A DNA stretch of 64,000 bases from Ktedonobacter robiniae (GCF_016587375.1 NZ_BNJG01000003.1:744001-808000); one strand, 5' to 3'. Shown: positions 1-8,905, counted from the stretch's first letter. Notes: generated from the letters alone by a model not told the origin. A program made the numbers and translations.

Positions 1-45
1 GGAATATCCTACGCATCATCCAGAGCACAAAGAAGGATATAATGC

Positions 46-372
46 ATGCTTGATTCTATCGACATGGTCTTCGCTGCTCTAGCCAACCAGACGCGGCGGG
101 AGTTGCTGCGTCTGCTGCGTGATGAGGGACCCCAACCCGTTCAGCAACTGGCGGACCACTTTGCTATGCAGCGACCAAGCATCTCGGAACATTTAAAAGT
201 ATTACGAGATGTAGGACTGGTTAGCGAGCATAAACAGGGGCGGCAGCGCTACTACTCACTACAGGGGGCACCACTTCAAGAAATTCAGGAGTGGCTATTG
301 CCCTATGAGCGGTTCTGGAAAGAGCGCATCGCCAGTTTAGAGCAACTACTTGCGGAGGAAAACCATGACTGA
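46..372 (+). CDS. ArsR-family winged-helix regulator
   Basis: A 108-residue stand-alone winged-helix DNA-binding protein of the ArsR/SmtB superfamily. The HTH spans about residues 15-65 (QTRRELLRLL, then SISEHLKVL as recognition helix) and the wing ends in GRQRYYSL. It contains no cysteine, so the classical metal-binding CVC motif is absent. This is typical of the ArsR subgroup that pairs with SRPBCC (AHSA1) proteins. The start is chosen because AAGGA lies 8 bases upstream at 33-37. Its stop codon overlaps the start of the SRPBCC gene by 8 bases, so the two are translationally coupled and probably autoregulated by this protein. The effector is unknown. Confidence 0.9.
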   Translation: MLDSIDMVFAALANQTRRELLRLLRDEGPQPVQQLADHFAMQRPSISEHLKVLRDVGLVSEHKQGRQRYYSLQGAPLQEIQEWLLPYERFWKERIASLEQLLAEENHD

Positions 373-808
373 GGCTCTTACTATTTATTGCGACCAATTT
401 CTCCCTTACACACCAGCCCAGGTCTGGAAGGCACTCACCATGCCAGAGCTAATTGCACGCTGGCTGATGCCTAACGACTTCCAGTTACAGGTAGGCCACC
501 ATTTTACCTTTCAAAACGTACCCATTCCTAACGTGAAATTCGGTGGCACGGTATACTGTGAGGTTCTAGGGTTCGAGCCTGAGCATTGGCTAAGCTTCAG
601 CTGGGTTGATCGAGGTGAGGAGAATGGGCTAAACTCAATCGTAACCTGGCGCCTCGAACCAGAAGGCGAGGGGGCACACCTTTATCTGGAACACGCTGGA
701 TTTGATCCCAACCATCCACTCCAGCATTTGGGCTACCAGATGATGAGCAAGGGCTGGAGCCGCTTGCCCCAGCGCATTGCCGATATACTGGCGGAAGAAG
801 AAAAGTAA
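365..808 (+). CDS. SRPBCC (AHSA1-like) domain protein
   Basis: A 147-residue START/SRPBCC-fold protein of the activator-of-Hsp90-ATPase-1-like family. These are helix-grip proteins with a hydrophobic ligand pocket, usually of unknown ligand. The N-terminal FLPYTPAQVWKALT and the ARWLMPNDF segment are characteristic, and the length is full for the family. A longer reading from a TTG at 350 is possible, but the ATG at 365 has GGAGG at 354-358 with ideal spacing. The gene overlaps the ArsR gene by 8 bases and is almost certainly in its operon. The usual inference is that the ArsR protein represses both genes and the SRPBCC protein handles or senses a small molecule. Confidence 0.88.
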   Translation: MTEALTIYCDQFLPYTPAQVWKALTMPELIARWLMPNDFQLQVGHHFTFQNVPIPNVKFGGTVYCEVLGFEPEHWLSFSWVDRGEENGLNSIVTWRLEPEGEGAHLYLEHAGFDPNHPLQHLGYQMMSKGWSRLPQRIADILAEEEK

Positions 809-833
809 ACGAAATTACTTGGTTAAAAAAATT

Positions 834-861
834 GCGGCTATTCATCGCGATGAATAGCCGC
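834..861 (-). terminator. Intrinsic terminator overlapping a stop codon
   Basis: A perfect 28-base palindrome (14-bp arms, gcggctattcatcg) followed on the minus strand by AATTTTTTT. It overlaps the last codons and stop of the minus-strand release-factor-like gene, so the C-terminal residues IHRDE are encoded inside the terminator stem. The convergent SRPBCC gene ends 26 bases away. Confidence 0.85.
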
Positions 862-1197
862 CGTTCTGCGTCGTTTAGTCAGCGAGGTATGGCGTTTGGA
901 CTGGAGCCGTCGTTCACGGCTTGCCATGCCAGGTCGTGTTGGTACACGTGGAGCATCAACATGCTGGAGTCGTTCCAGGCGTGCCGCCATCCGTTCAAAA
1001 GCCATTTCACGGTTGGCGTATTGCGAGCGCCGCTCGGTCGCGGTCACCACCTGGCCACTGGGACGATGGATCAGGCGCACACCGCTCTCAACCTTGTTGC
1101 GATGCTGCCCTCCAGGTCCACCAGCGATAAAAAACTCGATCGTACAATCGCGCTCCAGCGAGTCACGATCAATTGGATACCATTGCGTAGTCATCAC
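838..1197 (-). CDS. Release-factor-like GGQ protein (ArfB/ICT1 type)
   Basis: A 119-residue protein with the RF-1 catalytic domain only: GGPGGQHRNKVESGVRL at about residues 26-42 carries the GGQ tripeptide that hydrolyses peptidyl-tRNA in the ribosomal P site. There is no codon-recognition domain, and the C-terminal 25 residues are strongly basic (SKRHTSLTKRRR), as in ArfB/YaeJ, where such a tail enters the empty mRNA channel of stalled ribosomes. This suggests a ribosome-rescue role. It could instead belong to the less defined family of short peptide chain release factor-like proteins. The start has two consecutive ATG codons behind AAGGGGG; the second (1194) has better spacing. Confidence 0.8.
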   Translation of the reverse strand: MMTTQWYPIDRDSLERDCTIEFFIAGGPGGQHRNKVESGVRLIHRPSGQVVTATERRSQYANREMAFERMAARLERLQHVDAPRVPTRPGMASRERRLQSKRHTSLTKRRRTAAIHRDE

Positions 1198-1273
1198 CCC
1201 CTTGCGCTTGCTCTAGCTTACCACATAAACGCAAGAGGTTCATGGATGGGGCGTGCACTACTGACGTACGCGC

Positions 1274-2398
1274 CTACTCCTCCTCCTCGGGAACAGCCTG
1301 AGGTGGCAGCAGGACAAAGCTTAGCAAGAGGCCAACGAAGCCAGCGATCACAGGCGCTCCTGCCCAGAAGGGCGCGGACCACTGAATGCCGCTCTCGTAC
1401 GTGATTGGTCCTACAATAGAGAGATCAATGAAGTACAGGATATAGAACATCAATGGCACCAGGAAAGCGAACAAACGCACGCGCTCCGGCTGGTCCGATG
1501 ATGGCTGCAAGAAGCGATAGACAAGATCTGCCGCGAGTCCACCCAGAAGCGCCGTGGGAACAGCGATCAGTGCCGCATGAGGATGAAAAGCCAGCATCAG
1601 CACGCCGTTTAAGCCGAGCATGAAGGCGAAGGTGCCAAAGGGCAGCCGCCAGCGGCGCATAATCAAGAGCACACAGCCCATCATAATAGCAGTATTCAGC
1701 AGGATAGCGGTAATGCCATCTGTGGCCGAACGCGTAACAGTAAGCAGTGGCCAGGGTGAGATCAATGGTGAGGCATAAGAAGTAAAAAAGGTTAAAAGCG
1801 AGAAGGTAAAGGTCAGGGAGAAAATGACGGGTCCCAGTTGGCGCCAGGAAGGGGTAGCCCCAGAGCGACGCCAGGCGGCACGCAATGGACCTGTCAAGGC
1901 AAGAGCAATGCCCAGCGCCAGGCCCAGGTGTGTTGGGCTAAGCAGAGCCTCGGTGCTGCGCTCAATCCCCAGAAAAATGTGCCAGGTCATATCGCCAATA
2001 CCGCAAATGCCAAAAACCACCAGGCCCAGCAGCGTAAGATCATACCCCTTTGGAATGGCGCGCAGCCAATTCTGATCTTTCAGGGCAGTACTCAGCAGCG
2101 ATCCGAAGGATGTGCTCTGGCCGCTTGTAAGGGTTGACTGGCGTACGTTGAGAAATACCTGAGTGAGCAGAGTAAAAGCCACTACCAGGTATCCCGAATA
2201 GAAGACAGCATGCCAGGGGGTAAAGAAGGTCTCTAGCTGTGGAATATTGCTGTGCGCCCACCCATCGATAAAGAGGCCACCCAGCCACCAGACGGAGACA
2301 ATGACCATAATCCAATCAAAACGGAGAGAGCTCGCAGTGCGCACTACTATCCCGCTTGCTCCCTGAGAAAACCCTAGACTATCCGATTTGCTCGCCAT
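1274..2398 (-). CDS. Polytopic membrane protein, function unknown
   Basis: About 374 residues with roughly nine hydrophobic segments and no recognised domain. Motifs such as FIDGWAHSN and FFTPWHAVFYSGY, with conserved-looking His/Trp between helices, and a GDMTWHIFLGIE loop suggest a membrane enzyme or metal-binding protein, but nothing identifies it. The start is placed at the internal ATG (2398) because AAGGAAGGA lies 7 bases upstream; an ATG at 2428 would put this ribosome site inside the coding region. The C-terminus is acidic (PEEEE). The stop lies in a 20-base word repeated in a hairpin near 33.6 kb. I do not know the function. Confidence 0.75.
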   Translation of the reverse strand: MASKSDSLGFSQGASGIVVRTASSLRFDWIMVIVSVWWLGGLFIDGWAHSNIPQLETFFTPWHAVFYSGYLVVAFTLLTQVFLNVRQSTLTSGQSTSFGSLLSTALKDQNWLRAIPKGYDLTLLGLVVFGICGIGDMTWHIFLGIERSTEALLSPTHLGLALGIALALTGPLRAAWRRSGATPSWRQLGPVIFSLTFTFSLLTFFTSYASPLISPWPLLTVTRSATDGITAILLNTAIMMGCVLLIMRRWRLPFGTFAFMLGLNGVLMLAFHPHAALIAVPTALLGGLAADLVYRFLQPSSDQPERVRLFAFLVPLMFYILYFIDLSIVGPITYESGIQWSAPFWAGAPVIAGFVGLLLSFVLLPPQAVPEEEE

Positions 2399-2522
2399 GG
2401 TAGGATTCCTTCCTTGTGATGTTCCCATGCATCGAGATATGATACCTTCATTTATACGACGAACTATACACCAGAGTTAGAGAAAAGTCTATTCAACCTC
2501 AAGAAAGGACGGGCATATATAA

Positions 2523-2560
2523 AAGCGGAGAGATGAGGAACATACCTCATCTCTCCGCTT
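2523..2560 (-). terminator. Hairpin terminator
   Basis: A perfect 16-bp stem (aagcggagagatgagg and its complement) with a 6-base loop. On the minus strand the stem continues into TTTATATA, so it ends the transcript of the gene at 2592-3050. It lies 31 bases past that gene's stop and before the next start. Confidence 0.75.
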
Positions 2561-2591
2561 CATTGATAGAACTGCTCTTCTTAGTGTAACA

Positions 2592-3050
2592 CTAGGCTGA
2601 TAGCTTCAATCGTAGCTCAGCGGCGGCCTCGCGCTTACTCACATAGACCTTATTGCCACAGTAGATGTTGCGCCGCTTGAACTCCTCAGGAGTTTCACGC
2701 TCATAGCGCTCGCGCACACGTGGGTTACGCTCGGCGGCCGGGGAGAAGAACCAGGCGTCCGCAAGAGGAGCATAGGCGGCATCATGCACCCAGGCGGGAC
2801 AGGGGAGCTCATATTTCGCGCACAGGTACTCCACCGAGGCCGCACAGAAGACCGCCCAGCGCCGCAACTCGGGCGCCAGGCTGGCCGATACCTCGATAGG
2901 ATCTTTGACCAACTCCTCGCGGCGGTCCGCGAAGTTATCAAAGAAGTCATTCATAAAGTCGCCTAGCGGGACCCACGGTGTTTTGTCGGTATCCTTACAA
3001 ATCTGCCGAAAGGCGACAGCCATGGTCTGTAGCTGTGTGCATGTTTGCAT
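2592..3050 (-). CDS. Unknown protein, partner of nucleotidyltransferase
   Basis: A soluble 152-residue protein of no named family. It has a helical middle (RRWAVFCAASVEYLCAKYELPCPAWVHD) and a C-terminal PEEFKRRNIYCGNKV stretch. From memory, proteins with the same W-V-D / PEPWF / RRNI-F layout occur next to DUF6036-type nucleotidyltransferases, sometimes with an N-terminal HTH that is missing here. The gene lies 108 bases downstream of such a nucleotidyltransferase, in the same direction, and is followed by its own terminator. I infer a two-gene unit, possibly toxin-antitoxin-like. Which partner would be toxic cannot be told from sequence. Confidence 0.65.
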   Translation of the reverse strand: MQTCTQLQTMAVAFRQICKDTDKTPWVPLGDFMNDFFDNFADRREELVKDPIEVSASLAPELRRWAVFCAASVEYLCAKYELPCPAWVHDAAYAPLADAWFFSPAAERNPRVRERYERETPEEFKRRNIYCGNKVYVSKREAAAELRLKLSA

Positions 3051-3158
3051 GATACTATCCTCTTCTGCTTTCAGCCTTTTTCGCTGTCAACCAAATTATA
3101 ACATGAAGAAGGAAGAAACAAGAAGATGTAGGAGTAGAATCTCAGCAATTTGCTGCAA

Positions 3159-3716
3159 TTACTCAAAAAAGATTTCGTCGAGGGTGTCTTCGAGGAAGTA
3201 TTCTTCTTGCCAGCGCTTGGCGATAAAGGTATCTACGAGAGTCTGAGCTTCATCGCGCGTGCGGACGCCGAGTTGTTGGGAGAGCGCTTCGACGTCGCTG
3301 CGGTCCTTCTCGCGAAATGAGATCAATTTCAGGGCGAGGATACAGGCTTTGGAGGGAAGATAGACCGAGAGCTTGCCAAAGGTTTTCCAGTGGCGGGCCT
3401 GAGGTTCAGGGGCGAAGCCGCGCACAAAGAGGGCCGCGTCATCGTTGAGCCAATGCTGCTTGATCTTCAAACGGCGAGCGACCGCGCGCACCGCCGTTTG
3501 AAAGAGTCTGGTCTCTTTGGTGGCCGTATCCCTGTTCGTGGTATCGGGCAGGTCCATCAAGACGACGTCGATATCCTGGGTCGACTCGCGGTTGCCGACC
3601 ATCATAAGCATATAGACACCGCCCACGATCATAATACGCACCGGCTCCTGAAAGCCGCGCCGCTCTAGCTCATCTCCCAGCTCCTGGAGATAGAGCTCGA
3701 CTTCTTGACGCTCCAT
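3159..3716 (-). CDS. DUF6036-type nucleotidyltransferase
   Basis: A 185-residue protein with a minimal nucleotidyltransferase core: IVGGVYMLMMVGNRESTQDIDVVL at about residues 30-53 gives the GG...(S/T)xDxD signature, with both aspartates of the first metal site. The rest (LPSKACILALKLISFREKDRSDVEAL) matches the helical part of DUF6036/AbiEii-like enzymes. Such proteins are often members of toxin-antitoxin or abortive-infection modules that modify tRNA or proteins by nucleotide transfer. The gene lies between murJ and an unknown partner gene, all on the minus strand. The function is inferred from fold and context only. Confidence 0.8.
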   Translation of the reverse strand: MERQEVELYLQELGDELERRGFQEPVRIMIVGGVYMLMMVGNRESTQDIDVVLMDLPDTTNRDTATKETRLFQTAVRAVARRLKIKQHWLNDDAALFVRGFAPEPQARHWKTFGKLSVYLPSKACILALKLISFREKDRSDVEALSQQLGVRTRDEAQTLVDTFIAKRWQEEYFLEDTLDEIFFE

Positions 3717-3749
3717 GCCCTAGCTCAATCCTTGTTTTCACTCTGGTTA

Positions 3750-5444
3750 CTATTTCTTACCCAGCTTCGCCAGTACCGCCTGCTTCAGCAGAGAAATCTC
3801 CTCCACCTTCATCAATAGAATACCACCAAAGAAGACGATCACGGCGACTCCACCTGCAATGAGCGTTGTTAAGAGCTGACCACGCAGAGAACGCAGGGAG
3901 AAGAAGTCATAGTGGCCCATCCAGTATTGCAACACCCAGGCCACCGCCGCCATCACCACGGTCGCGACAATGATCTTCAAAAGTGCCGGGAGCGAAGAGC
4001 GGAAATGCAGCGAGCCAAAGAACTTATAGAAGAGAGCAAAGAGGATAATACCATGCATCGAGTTCTGCACGGTATTGGCAAAGACCAGCGCGGGCATACC
4101 AATCGTGCGATAGAAGGGCAGCGCGACGAGGGCATAGAGACCATAGCAGACAAAGCCTACAATGACGGGAACTATGGTATTCTTGCGCGCATAGAAAGCG
4201 AACATAATCAACTGGTCCACGACCAGGAAGGGGAGTTGATAGGCATAATTCTGGAGCGCGACCGCTGCCAGCCCGGCATCGCTGGGCGTAAAGTTTCCAT
4301 GGCGAAAGAGCAGGAAGACAATTGGATAGCGCAAAACGATCAGGCCTGCCATAGCTGGAATCATCAAGAGCAGGCCCAAGCGTAGACCCATGGTTAATGT
4401 CTCTTTGAACTGGCTATCCTCATTCTCAGTCGCGTAACGCGAGAGTGTGGGCAAAATGGCGAAAGAGAGCGCTGCCGATACCAAACCGCCAGGGAACTGA
4501 ATCAAGGTCGTAGCGAATTTAGCAGCCGTCAGATTAGCCGTACGGTCACCAGGGGTGCGATTCATCAGGCTGAGATCGAGGAAGACGAAGAACATACTGA
4601 TGATATAGCTCACGGCCAGGGGGGCATATAGCTTGAAGATACGCCGGATCGCGGGATGCTTCACATCCAGCACAAACATATATGGCAGGCGCTGGCGTTT
4701 CAGTCCAGGTACCAGCAGCGCAACCTGCGCCAGGCCACCAAGAATGACGCCAAAGGCCAGCCCCAACTGACCAAAGTGGGTGGCACCAAACCAGCCAGTC
4801 ACGATGGCACCGGCGATGATTCCCAGGTGCAGCGCGCCAGAGGCAAAGGCCGCGAAGCCAAACTCTTTACGCGCATAGAGCACAGCCTGCAAGACAGCAA
4901 AGGGTCCCATAACGGTCAGAGCGCAGATAATGACCTGGGCGAACGTAATCGTAAGCGCCTTCTCGCCCGCTTTGAAATCGCCTGTCAGAATAGATCCCAC
5001 AAACCAGGGCGCGACAAAGATAAAGATCGCATTGACAAATAGGGAAATAAGAATCAACAGGTTCACCAGGCTATAGACCACGCGCCTCAGCTCCTGGTGC
5101 CTCCCCTCATCGGCGTAATCTGAAAAGGTCGGAATAAGCGCGCCACTGACTGTGCCATTAGCAAGGAGATCAAGGAAGGTTTGGAGGGGTGTCAAGGCGG
5201 TAGCGAAGGGGCCCGTAACGGCTGTGCCCAGGCCCGCCAGAACACTCTGACGTAGCTGACCCAGCACGCTGCTCCCCAGGTTTCCCAACATAACAACCGT
5301 CGCCGACTTGACGAGCTGGCCTCGTTTACTTGGTGTTGGGGCGGTCTCGTTTGCCTCAACTACCTCAATTATCTCCTGGTCAGCCAGCTCCTGCTGGATC
5401 GGCTCCTGAGCTGGAACATGGGCTATGCTCGCTTGCTCTTCCAT
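3750..5444 (-). CDS. murJ: Lipid II flippase MurJ
   Basis: A 564-residue MOP-superfamily integral membrane protein that moves the peptidoglycan precursor lipid II across the cytoplasmic membrane. The body has about 14 transmembrane helices. Family landmarks include GTVSGALIPTFSDY in the first helices and LNRTPGDRTANL...FPGGLVSAALSFAILPTLSRYA in the middle. An unusual acidic, Gln/Glu-rich cytosolic extension of about 45 residues precedes TM1. The start ATG has GAGG about 11 bases upstream. It is followed closely on the same strand by the nucleotidyltransferase gene, which need not be functionally linked. A strong hairpin upstream insulates it from the MarR-GNAT gene. Confidence 0.92.
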   Translation of the reverse strand: MEEQASIAHVPAQEPIQQELADQEIIEVVEANETAPTPSKRGQLVKSATVVMLGNLGSSVLGQLRQSVLAGLGTAVTGPFATALTPLQTFLDLLANGTVSGALIPTFSDYADEGRHQELRRVVYSLVNLLILISLFVNAIFIFVAPWFVGSILTGDFKAGEKALTITFAQVIICALTVMGPFAVLQAVLYARKEFGFAAFASGALHLGIIAGAIVTGWFGATHFGQLGLAFGVILGGLAQVALLVPGLKRQRLPYMFVLDVKHPAIRRIFKLYAPLAVSYIISMFFVFLDLSLMNRTPGDRTANLTAAKFATTLIQFPGGLVSAALSFAILPTLSRYATENEDSQFKETLTMGLRLGLLLMIPAMAGLIVLRYPIVFLLFRHGNFTPSDAGLAAVALQNYAYQLPFLVVDQLIMFAFYARKNTIVPVIVGFVCYGLYALVALPFYRTIGMPALVFANTVQNSMHGIILFALFYKFFGSLHFRSSLPALLKIIVATVVMAAVAWVLQYWMGHYDFFSLRSLRGQLLTTLIAGGVAVIVFFGGILLMKVEEISLLKQAVLAKLGKK

Positions 5445-5582
5445 GAATAAACTACCTCTTTATCTCTGTCATTTTATGTGAGTTTATTTACCTAGTGTAT
5501 CACCCCCAAGCTAACAAGCCCAGCAAAGGTAGAAATAATTCCTATTCTTGCTTACTTTTCACGCCTGCGGCGCTCGCGGGAG

Positions 5583-5637
5583 TAGATAATATGGTGGCCC
5601 TGGCAGCCTCAGGCTGCCAGGGCCACCATATTATCTA
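5583..5637. terminator. Perfect 55-nt palindrome, terminator
   Basis: Two 27-base arms match perfectly around a single central base, between the 3' end of the MarR-GNAT gene (stop at 5656) and the murJ start. It has no long T run, but the stem is GC-rich (ggtggccctggcagcc). It most likely ends the MarR-GNAT transcript. Confidence 0.7.
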
Positions 5638-5655
5638 TCCGAAATAAGCGCTTGC

Positions 5656-6585
5656 TTATAGAGGTAGCTCCCAGGTTTCGCCTATGAGGTCATGGCCATA
5701 GCTGTGGTGAGGTTCTTGCTCTACGAGCGTGAAGCCGGTTTTGGTGTAAATGTGGCGCGCCTCCACAAGAATGCTATTCGTCCAGAGTTTGAGCTTTTTA
5801 TAGCCCCTACGGCGCGCGAAGCGGATGCACTCCTCGACGAGACGAGTGCCGAGTCCCAGACCACGTGCCTTCGGTTCGACTAGCAGCAGGCGGAGTTTGG
5901 CCTCGTCCTCGTTGGCCCGCACAACAAATACTGAACCCACAATCTCGCCTTGCATCTCGGCAATCCAGCAACGCTCCCATTCTGGCTGATAGTTGTTGAT
6001 AAAATCTGCGACAATCTGAGCCACGAGAGCCTCGAAGCGCTCATCCCAGCCATATTCCTGGGTATAAAGCACGCCATGCCTGTGCGTCACCCAGCCCATA
6101 TCGCCCGGCTCATGTGAACGTAAAAAGAAGGGTTCAGCATACTTGAGACTCTTATTGAAAATATGCTCAATGCTCTCCATAGCCTGAAGCAGGCGTTGCT
6201 GCTCGCCCTCGCTTAACTCACCGAGCATTTCACTGACTTCGTCACGTGAACGCTGATCCAGCACAGCAAAGGCTTGCCTTCCCTCAGTGGTCAGGCGCAG
6301 AAGGCGCTGGCGACCATCGGTTTCGGAGCGCACCTTCTCCAGCAACCCCTGCTGCTCCAGGCGATTGAGAATACGGCTCAAATAACCCGCGTCCAGCCCC
6401 AATTCGCGGCACAGGTCAGATGCCGTCAAAGCATGGCCTTGAGCCAGGTCAAAAATCACACGTGACTCAGCCAAGGAGTAGGGGCTATGCAACAAACCCT
6501 CGCGCAATACCCCGATCTGCCGGGTAAAGAAGCGGTTAAAGCGTCGTACCTCGCGAATTTTGGTCTCCAAATTATCCACTATCAC
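5656..6585 (-). CDS. MarR regulator fused to GNAT acetyltransferase
   Basis: A 309-residue two-domain protein. Residues 1-150 are a MarR winged helix (YSLAESRVIFDLA, then GLDAGYLSRILNRLEQQGLLE as recognition helix). Residues about 155-309 are a GNAT N-acetyltransferase with the acetyl-CoA loop EPKARGLGLGTRLVEECIRFARRRGYKKLKLWT. This fusion is widespread in bacteria, but the acetyl acceptor is generally unknown. The start is a GTG with AGGGAG 5 bases upstream. It is transcribed away from the exchanger genes at 6.8 kb and shares their promoter region, so it may regulate them as well as itself. Confidence 0.9.
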   Translation of the reverse strand: MIVDNLETKIREVRRFNRFFTRQIGVLREGLLHSPYSLAESRVIFDLAQGHALTASDLCRELGLDAGYLSRILNRLEQQGLLEKVRSETDGRQRLLRLTTEGRQAFAVLDQRSRDEVSEMLGELSEGEQQRLLQAMESIEHIFNKSLKYAEPFFLRSHEPGDMGWVTHRHGVLYTQEYGWDERFEALVAQIVADFINNYQPEWERCWIAEMQGEIVGSVFVVRANEDEAKLRLLLVEPKARGLGLGTRLVEECIRFARRRGYKKLKLWTNSILVEARHIYTKTGFTLVEQEPHHSYGHDLIGETWELPL

Positions 6586-6808
6586 TTTTCTCCCTTCCTT
6601 GCTTCTGGCAATTAGTTACTTGCTTTAGTCAAATATAAGTTAAAAACAACAAAAATGCAAGGAAGAAGACGATCTCTTCCTCTTTTTCTGTCTCTGTCCC
6701 CTTTGTTTGCCACTGAATGTGTTAGGCGGCTGCCTCCTTTTGCCCAAGCGATACGTGTTCAGTTACAGACAGACACACAATATATCGCTCTACCAAGAGG
6801 AGGGAGCC

Positions 6809-7861
6809 ATGCTGCATTCATTGCCACTTCTCGTATTAATACTAATTTTTTTGGCCGCGGCCGCCGTCGTCTGGCTGGCTGGTGTCTATCTCTCAAGCAC
6901 GACTGATGAGATGGATGATCGCTTTCATATGGGGCAGGCTCTGGGAGGCATGCTCTTCCTGGCCATTACGACAAACCTGCCAGAGATCGCGATTACGGCC
7001 AGCGCGGCCCTTTCACATAATCTGGAGATCGCGGTTGGTAATATCCTGGGCGGAATCGCCATTCAGACAGTGGTGCTGGTCTTATTTGATGTGGTAGGCC
7101 TGTGGCGGAAGGACGCGCTAAGCTATTATGCCGCCTCCCTGCAATTGATCCTGGAGGGTAGCCTGGTCGTTGCCGTACTCTTCCTAACGATAATGGGTAC
7201 ACAGCTCCCACCGTCGCTCGTCTTCCTACGCGTTACTCCGGCAACACTCCTCATTACTATTACCTGGGTTGTCGGCGTCTGGCTAATCGGGAAGGCCCGC
7301 AAGGCTCTCCCCTGGCAGGAGAAGGGAGTTCCCGAGGAGGTGCTGCATGGGAAGCGCAGCGATAGAAAAAAGGAGAAGATACAACGCTGGAGCACAATAC
7401 GCATCGTCATTGTCTTTCTGGTTGCGGCTCTCTTTACACTGGTTGCAGGTGTGGCACTTGAGGAAAGCGGCAATGAGATCGCCCATCAGATCGGTATGAG
7501 TGGGGTCGTCTTTGGTAGCACAATTCTGGCGTTGGCAACGGCCTTGCCCGAGATCTCAACGGGTTTGGCTTCCATCAGATTGAAGGCCTATAACCTGGCT
7601 TTTAGCGATATCTTTGGTGGCAATGCCTTCCTCCCAGTCCTCTTCCTGCTCGCGACCCTGCTTTCAGGCGAAGCCGTGCTGCCAAAGGCACAGAAGGCCG
7701 ATCTCTACCTGGCCGCGCTCGGTGGCGTACTTACTATCATCTATATCCATGGGTTGATTTTCCGACCTAAGCGTCAGATACTACATATGGGCATCGATTC
7801 TCTCCTGGTGCTTATCTGTTATGTGCTGGGTATCCTGGGACTCGTTACCTTCGCGCGTTAA
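6809..7861 (+). CDS. CaCA-family Na+/Ca2+-type exchanger
   Basis: A 350-residue membrane antiporter of the calcium/cation exchanger family. Both alpha repeats are visible: FLAITTNLPEIAITASAAL near residues 45-63 and GSTILALATALPEISTGLAS in the C-terminal half. Each carries the acidic residue (NLPE, ALPE) that binds the cation. About 10 transmembrane helices are split by a basic cytosolic loop (HGKRSDRKKEKIQRW). The start at 6809 is preferred over upstream in-frame starts because AAGAGGAGGGAG lies directly before it. The gene is followed after 36 bases by a CDF transporter, so the two form a divalent-cation export operon by inference. Confidence 0.88.
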   Translation: MLHSLPLLVLILIFLAAAAVVWLAGVYLSSTTDEMDDRFHMGQALGGMLFLAITTNLPEIAITASAALSHNLEIAVGNILGGIAIQTVVLVLFDVVGLWRKDALSYYAASLQLILEGSLVVAVLFLTIMGTQLPPSLVFLRVTPATLLITITWVVGVWLIGKARKALPWQEKGVPEEVLHGKRSDRKKEKIQRWSTIRIVIVFLVAALFTLVAGVALEESGNEIAHQIGMSGVVFGSTILALATALPEISTGLASIRLKAYNLAFSDIFGGNAFLPVLFLLATLLSGEAVLPKAQKADLYLAALGGVLTIIYIHGLIFRPKRQILHMGIDSLLVLICYVLGILGLVTFAR

Positions 7862-7897
7862 ACATTTCAATGGACTATTTAAAATGAAGGGTATTTC

Positions 7898-8827
7898 ATG
7901 AGGCAGTACTCACCACGCTTTTATATCCTGCTTTCTGTTGGAGCGGCTCTGTTCACGATGACAGTCAAGTTTATTGGCTACTTTCTTACAGGTTCGGTCG
8001 GCCTTTTTTCTGATGCCGCCGAGTCCATCGTGAATTTGGTCGCGGCCCTGGTAGGTCTCTGGGCGCTGACGCTTGCCGCGCGGCCCGCCGACGAAGACCA
8101 CGCCTATGGACACACCAAATCCGAATATTTCGCCAGCGGTGTCGAGGGAGCACTGATCCTCGTCGCGGCCCTGTTCATCATCTGGGAAGCCATCCCACGC
8201 CTCCTCCATCCAGAACCAATCGAGCAAGCCTGGCTGGGCCTGGCCTTCTCTGTTTCAGGCGCCATCGTCAATGCTGTGCTGGCCTGGTTTATGTTTCGCG
8301 CAGGAAAGCAGCAGCGCTCCATTACGCTTGAGGCCGACGCACACCACCTCTTCGCAGATGTCATAACGACCGTTGGCGTCCTGGTAGGCATAGTACTGGT
8401 CGCCCTGACGGGTTGGTACATTCTTGATCCGCTAATCGCCATCGCCGTCGCCATCAATATCGTCTGGACAGGCATCAAGCTGCTACGCGAAACAGGGCTG
8501 GGTTTCCTTGACACGGCCCTCCCACATGAAGACCAGGACCAGATACGCGCAGTCATGAAGCATTACGAGGAGCAAGGTATCGCCTTCCATGCCATTCGCA
8601 GCCGCTCGGCGGGCCACCGGCGCTTTATCTCCTTCCACGTACTCGTACCCGGCAACTGGACGGTGCTCAAGGGGCATACCCTCTGTGAAGAGATTGAGCT
8701 GGCTATACGCAAAACTCTTCCCGGTAGTACTGTCTTTACCCATCTTGAGCCTAAGGAAGACCCCACCTCTTGGGAAGATACCACGCTCGACCGCGTAGAG
8801 CAGCAAATAGAGCAAGCGACCTCATAA
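7898..8827 (+). CDS. Cation diffusion facilitator (CDF) exporter
   Basis: A 309-residue CDF protein with six transmembrane helices and a C-terminal cytosolic domain. Cation-site motifs are LFSDAAES in TM2 (DxxxE-type) and HHLFAD in TM5 (HxxxD). The interhelical His cluster DEDHAYGHTKSEYF is also typical. The family exports Zn2+, Mn2+, Fe2+ or Co2+ in exchange for protons; the TM2 variant makes the metal uncertain. It lies in an apparent operon with the CaCA exchanger and ends in a strong bidirectional hairpin. Confidence 0.92.
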   Translation: MRQYSPRFYILLSVGAALFTMTVKFIGYFLTGSVGLFSDAAESIVNLVAALVGLWALTLAARPADEDHAYGHTKSEYFASGVEGALILVAALFIIWEAIPRLLHPEPIEQAWLGLAFSVSGAIVNAVLAWFMFRAGKQQRSITLEADAHHLFADVITTVGVLVGIVLVALTGWYILDPLIAIAVAINIVWTGIKLLRETGLGFLDTALPHEDQDQIRAVMKHYEEQGIAFHAIRSRSAGHRRFISFHVLVPGNWTVLKGHTLCEEIELAIRKTLPGSTVFTHLEPKEDPTSWEDTTLDRVEQQIEQATS

Positions 8828-8900
8828 AATTTGATCGAATAGAGGCGAGATAGAGGGGGGAGTCTTCCTCCTCTATCTCGCCTCTATTCGATCAAATTTT
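8826..8900. terminator. Bidirectional terminator, 31-bp perfect stem
   Basis: Perfect arms at 8826-8856 and 8870-8900 with a 13-base loop; the outer pairs are AAAATTT/AAATTTT, giving a T run after the stem on both strands. It begins at the stop codon of the CDF gene and ends 5 bases before the stop of the convergent isomerase gene, so it serves both. Confidence 0.9.
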
Positions 8901-8905
8901 CGTGC

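Noticed and set aside
350..364. TTG start giving five extra residues to the SRPBCC protein
   Set aside because: The extra codons are the ribosome-binding site GGAGG itself; the ATG at 365 has ideal spacing.
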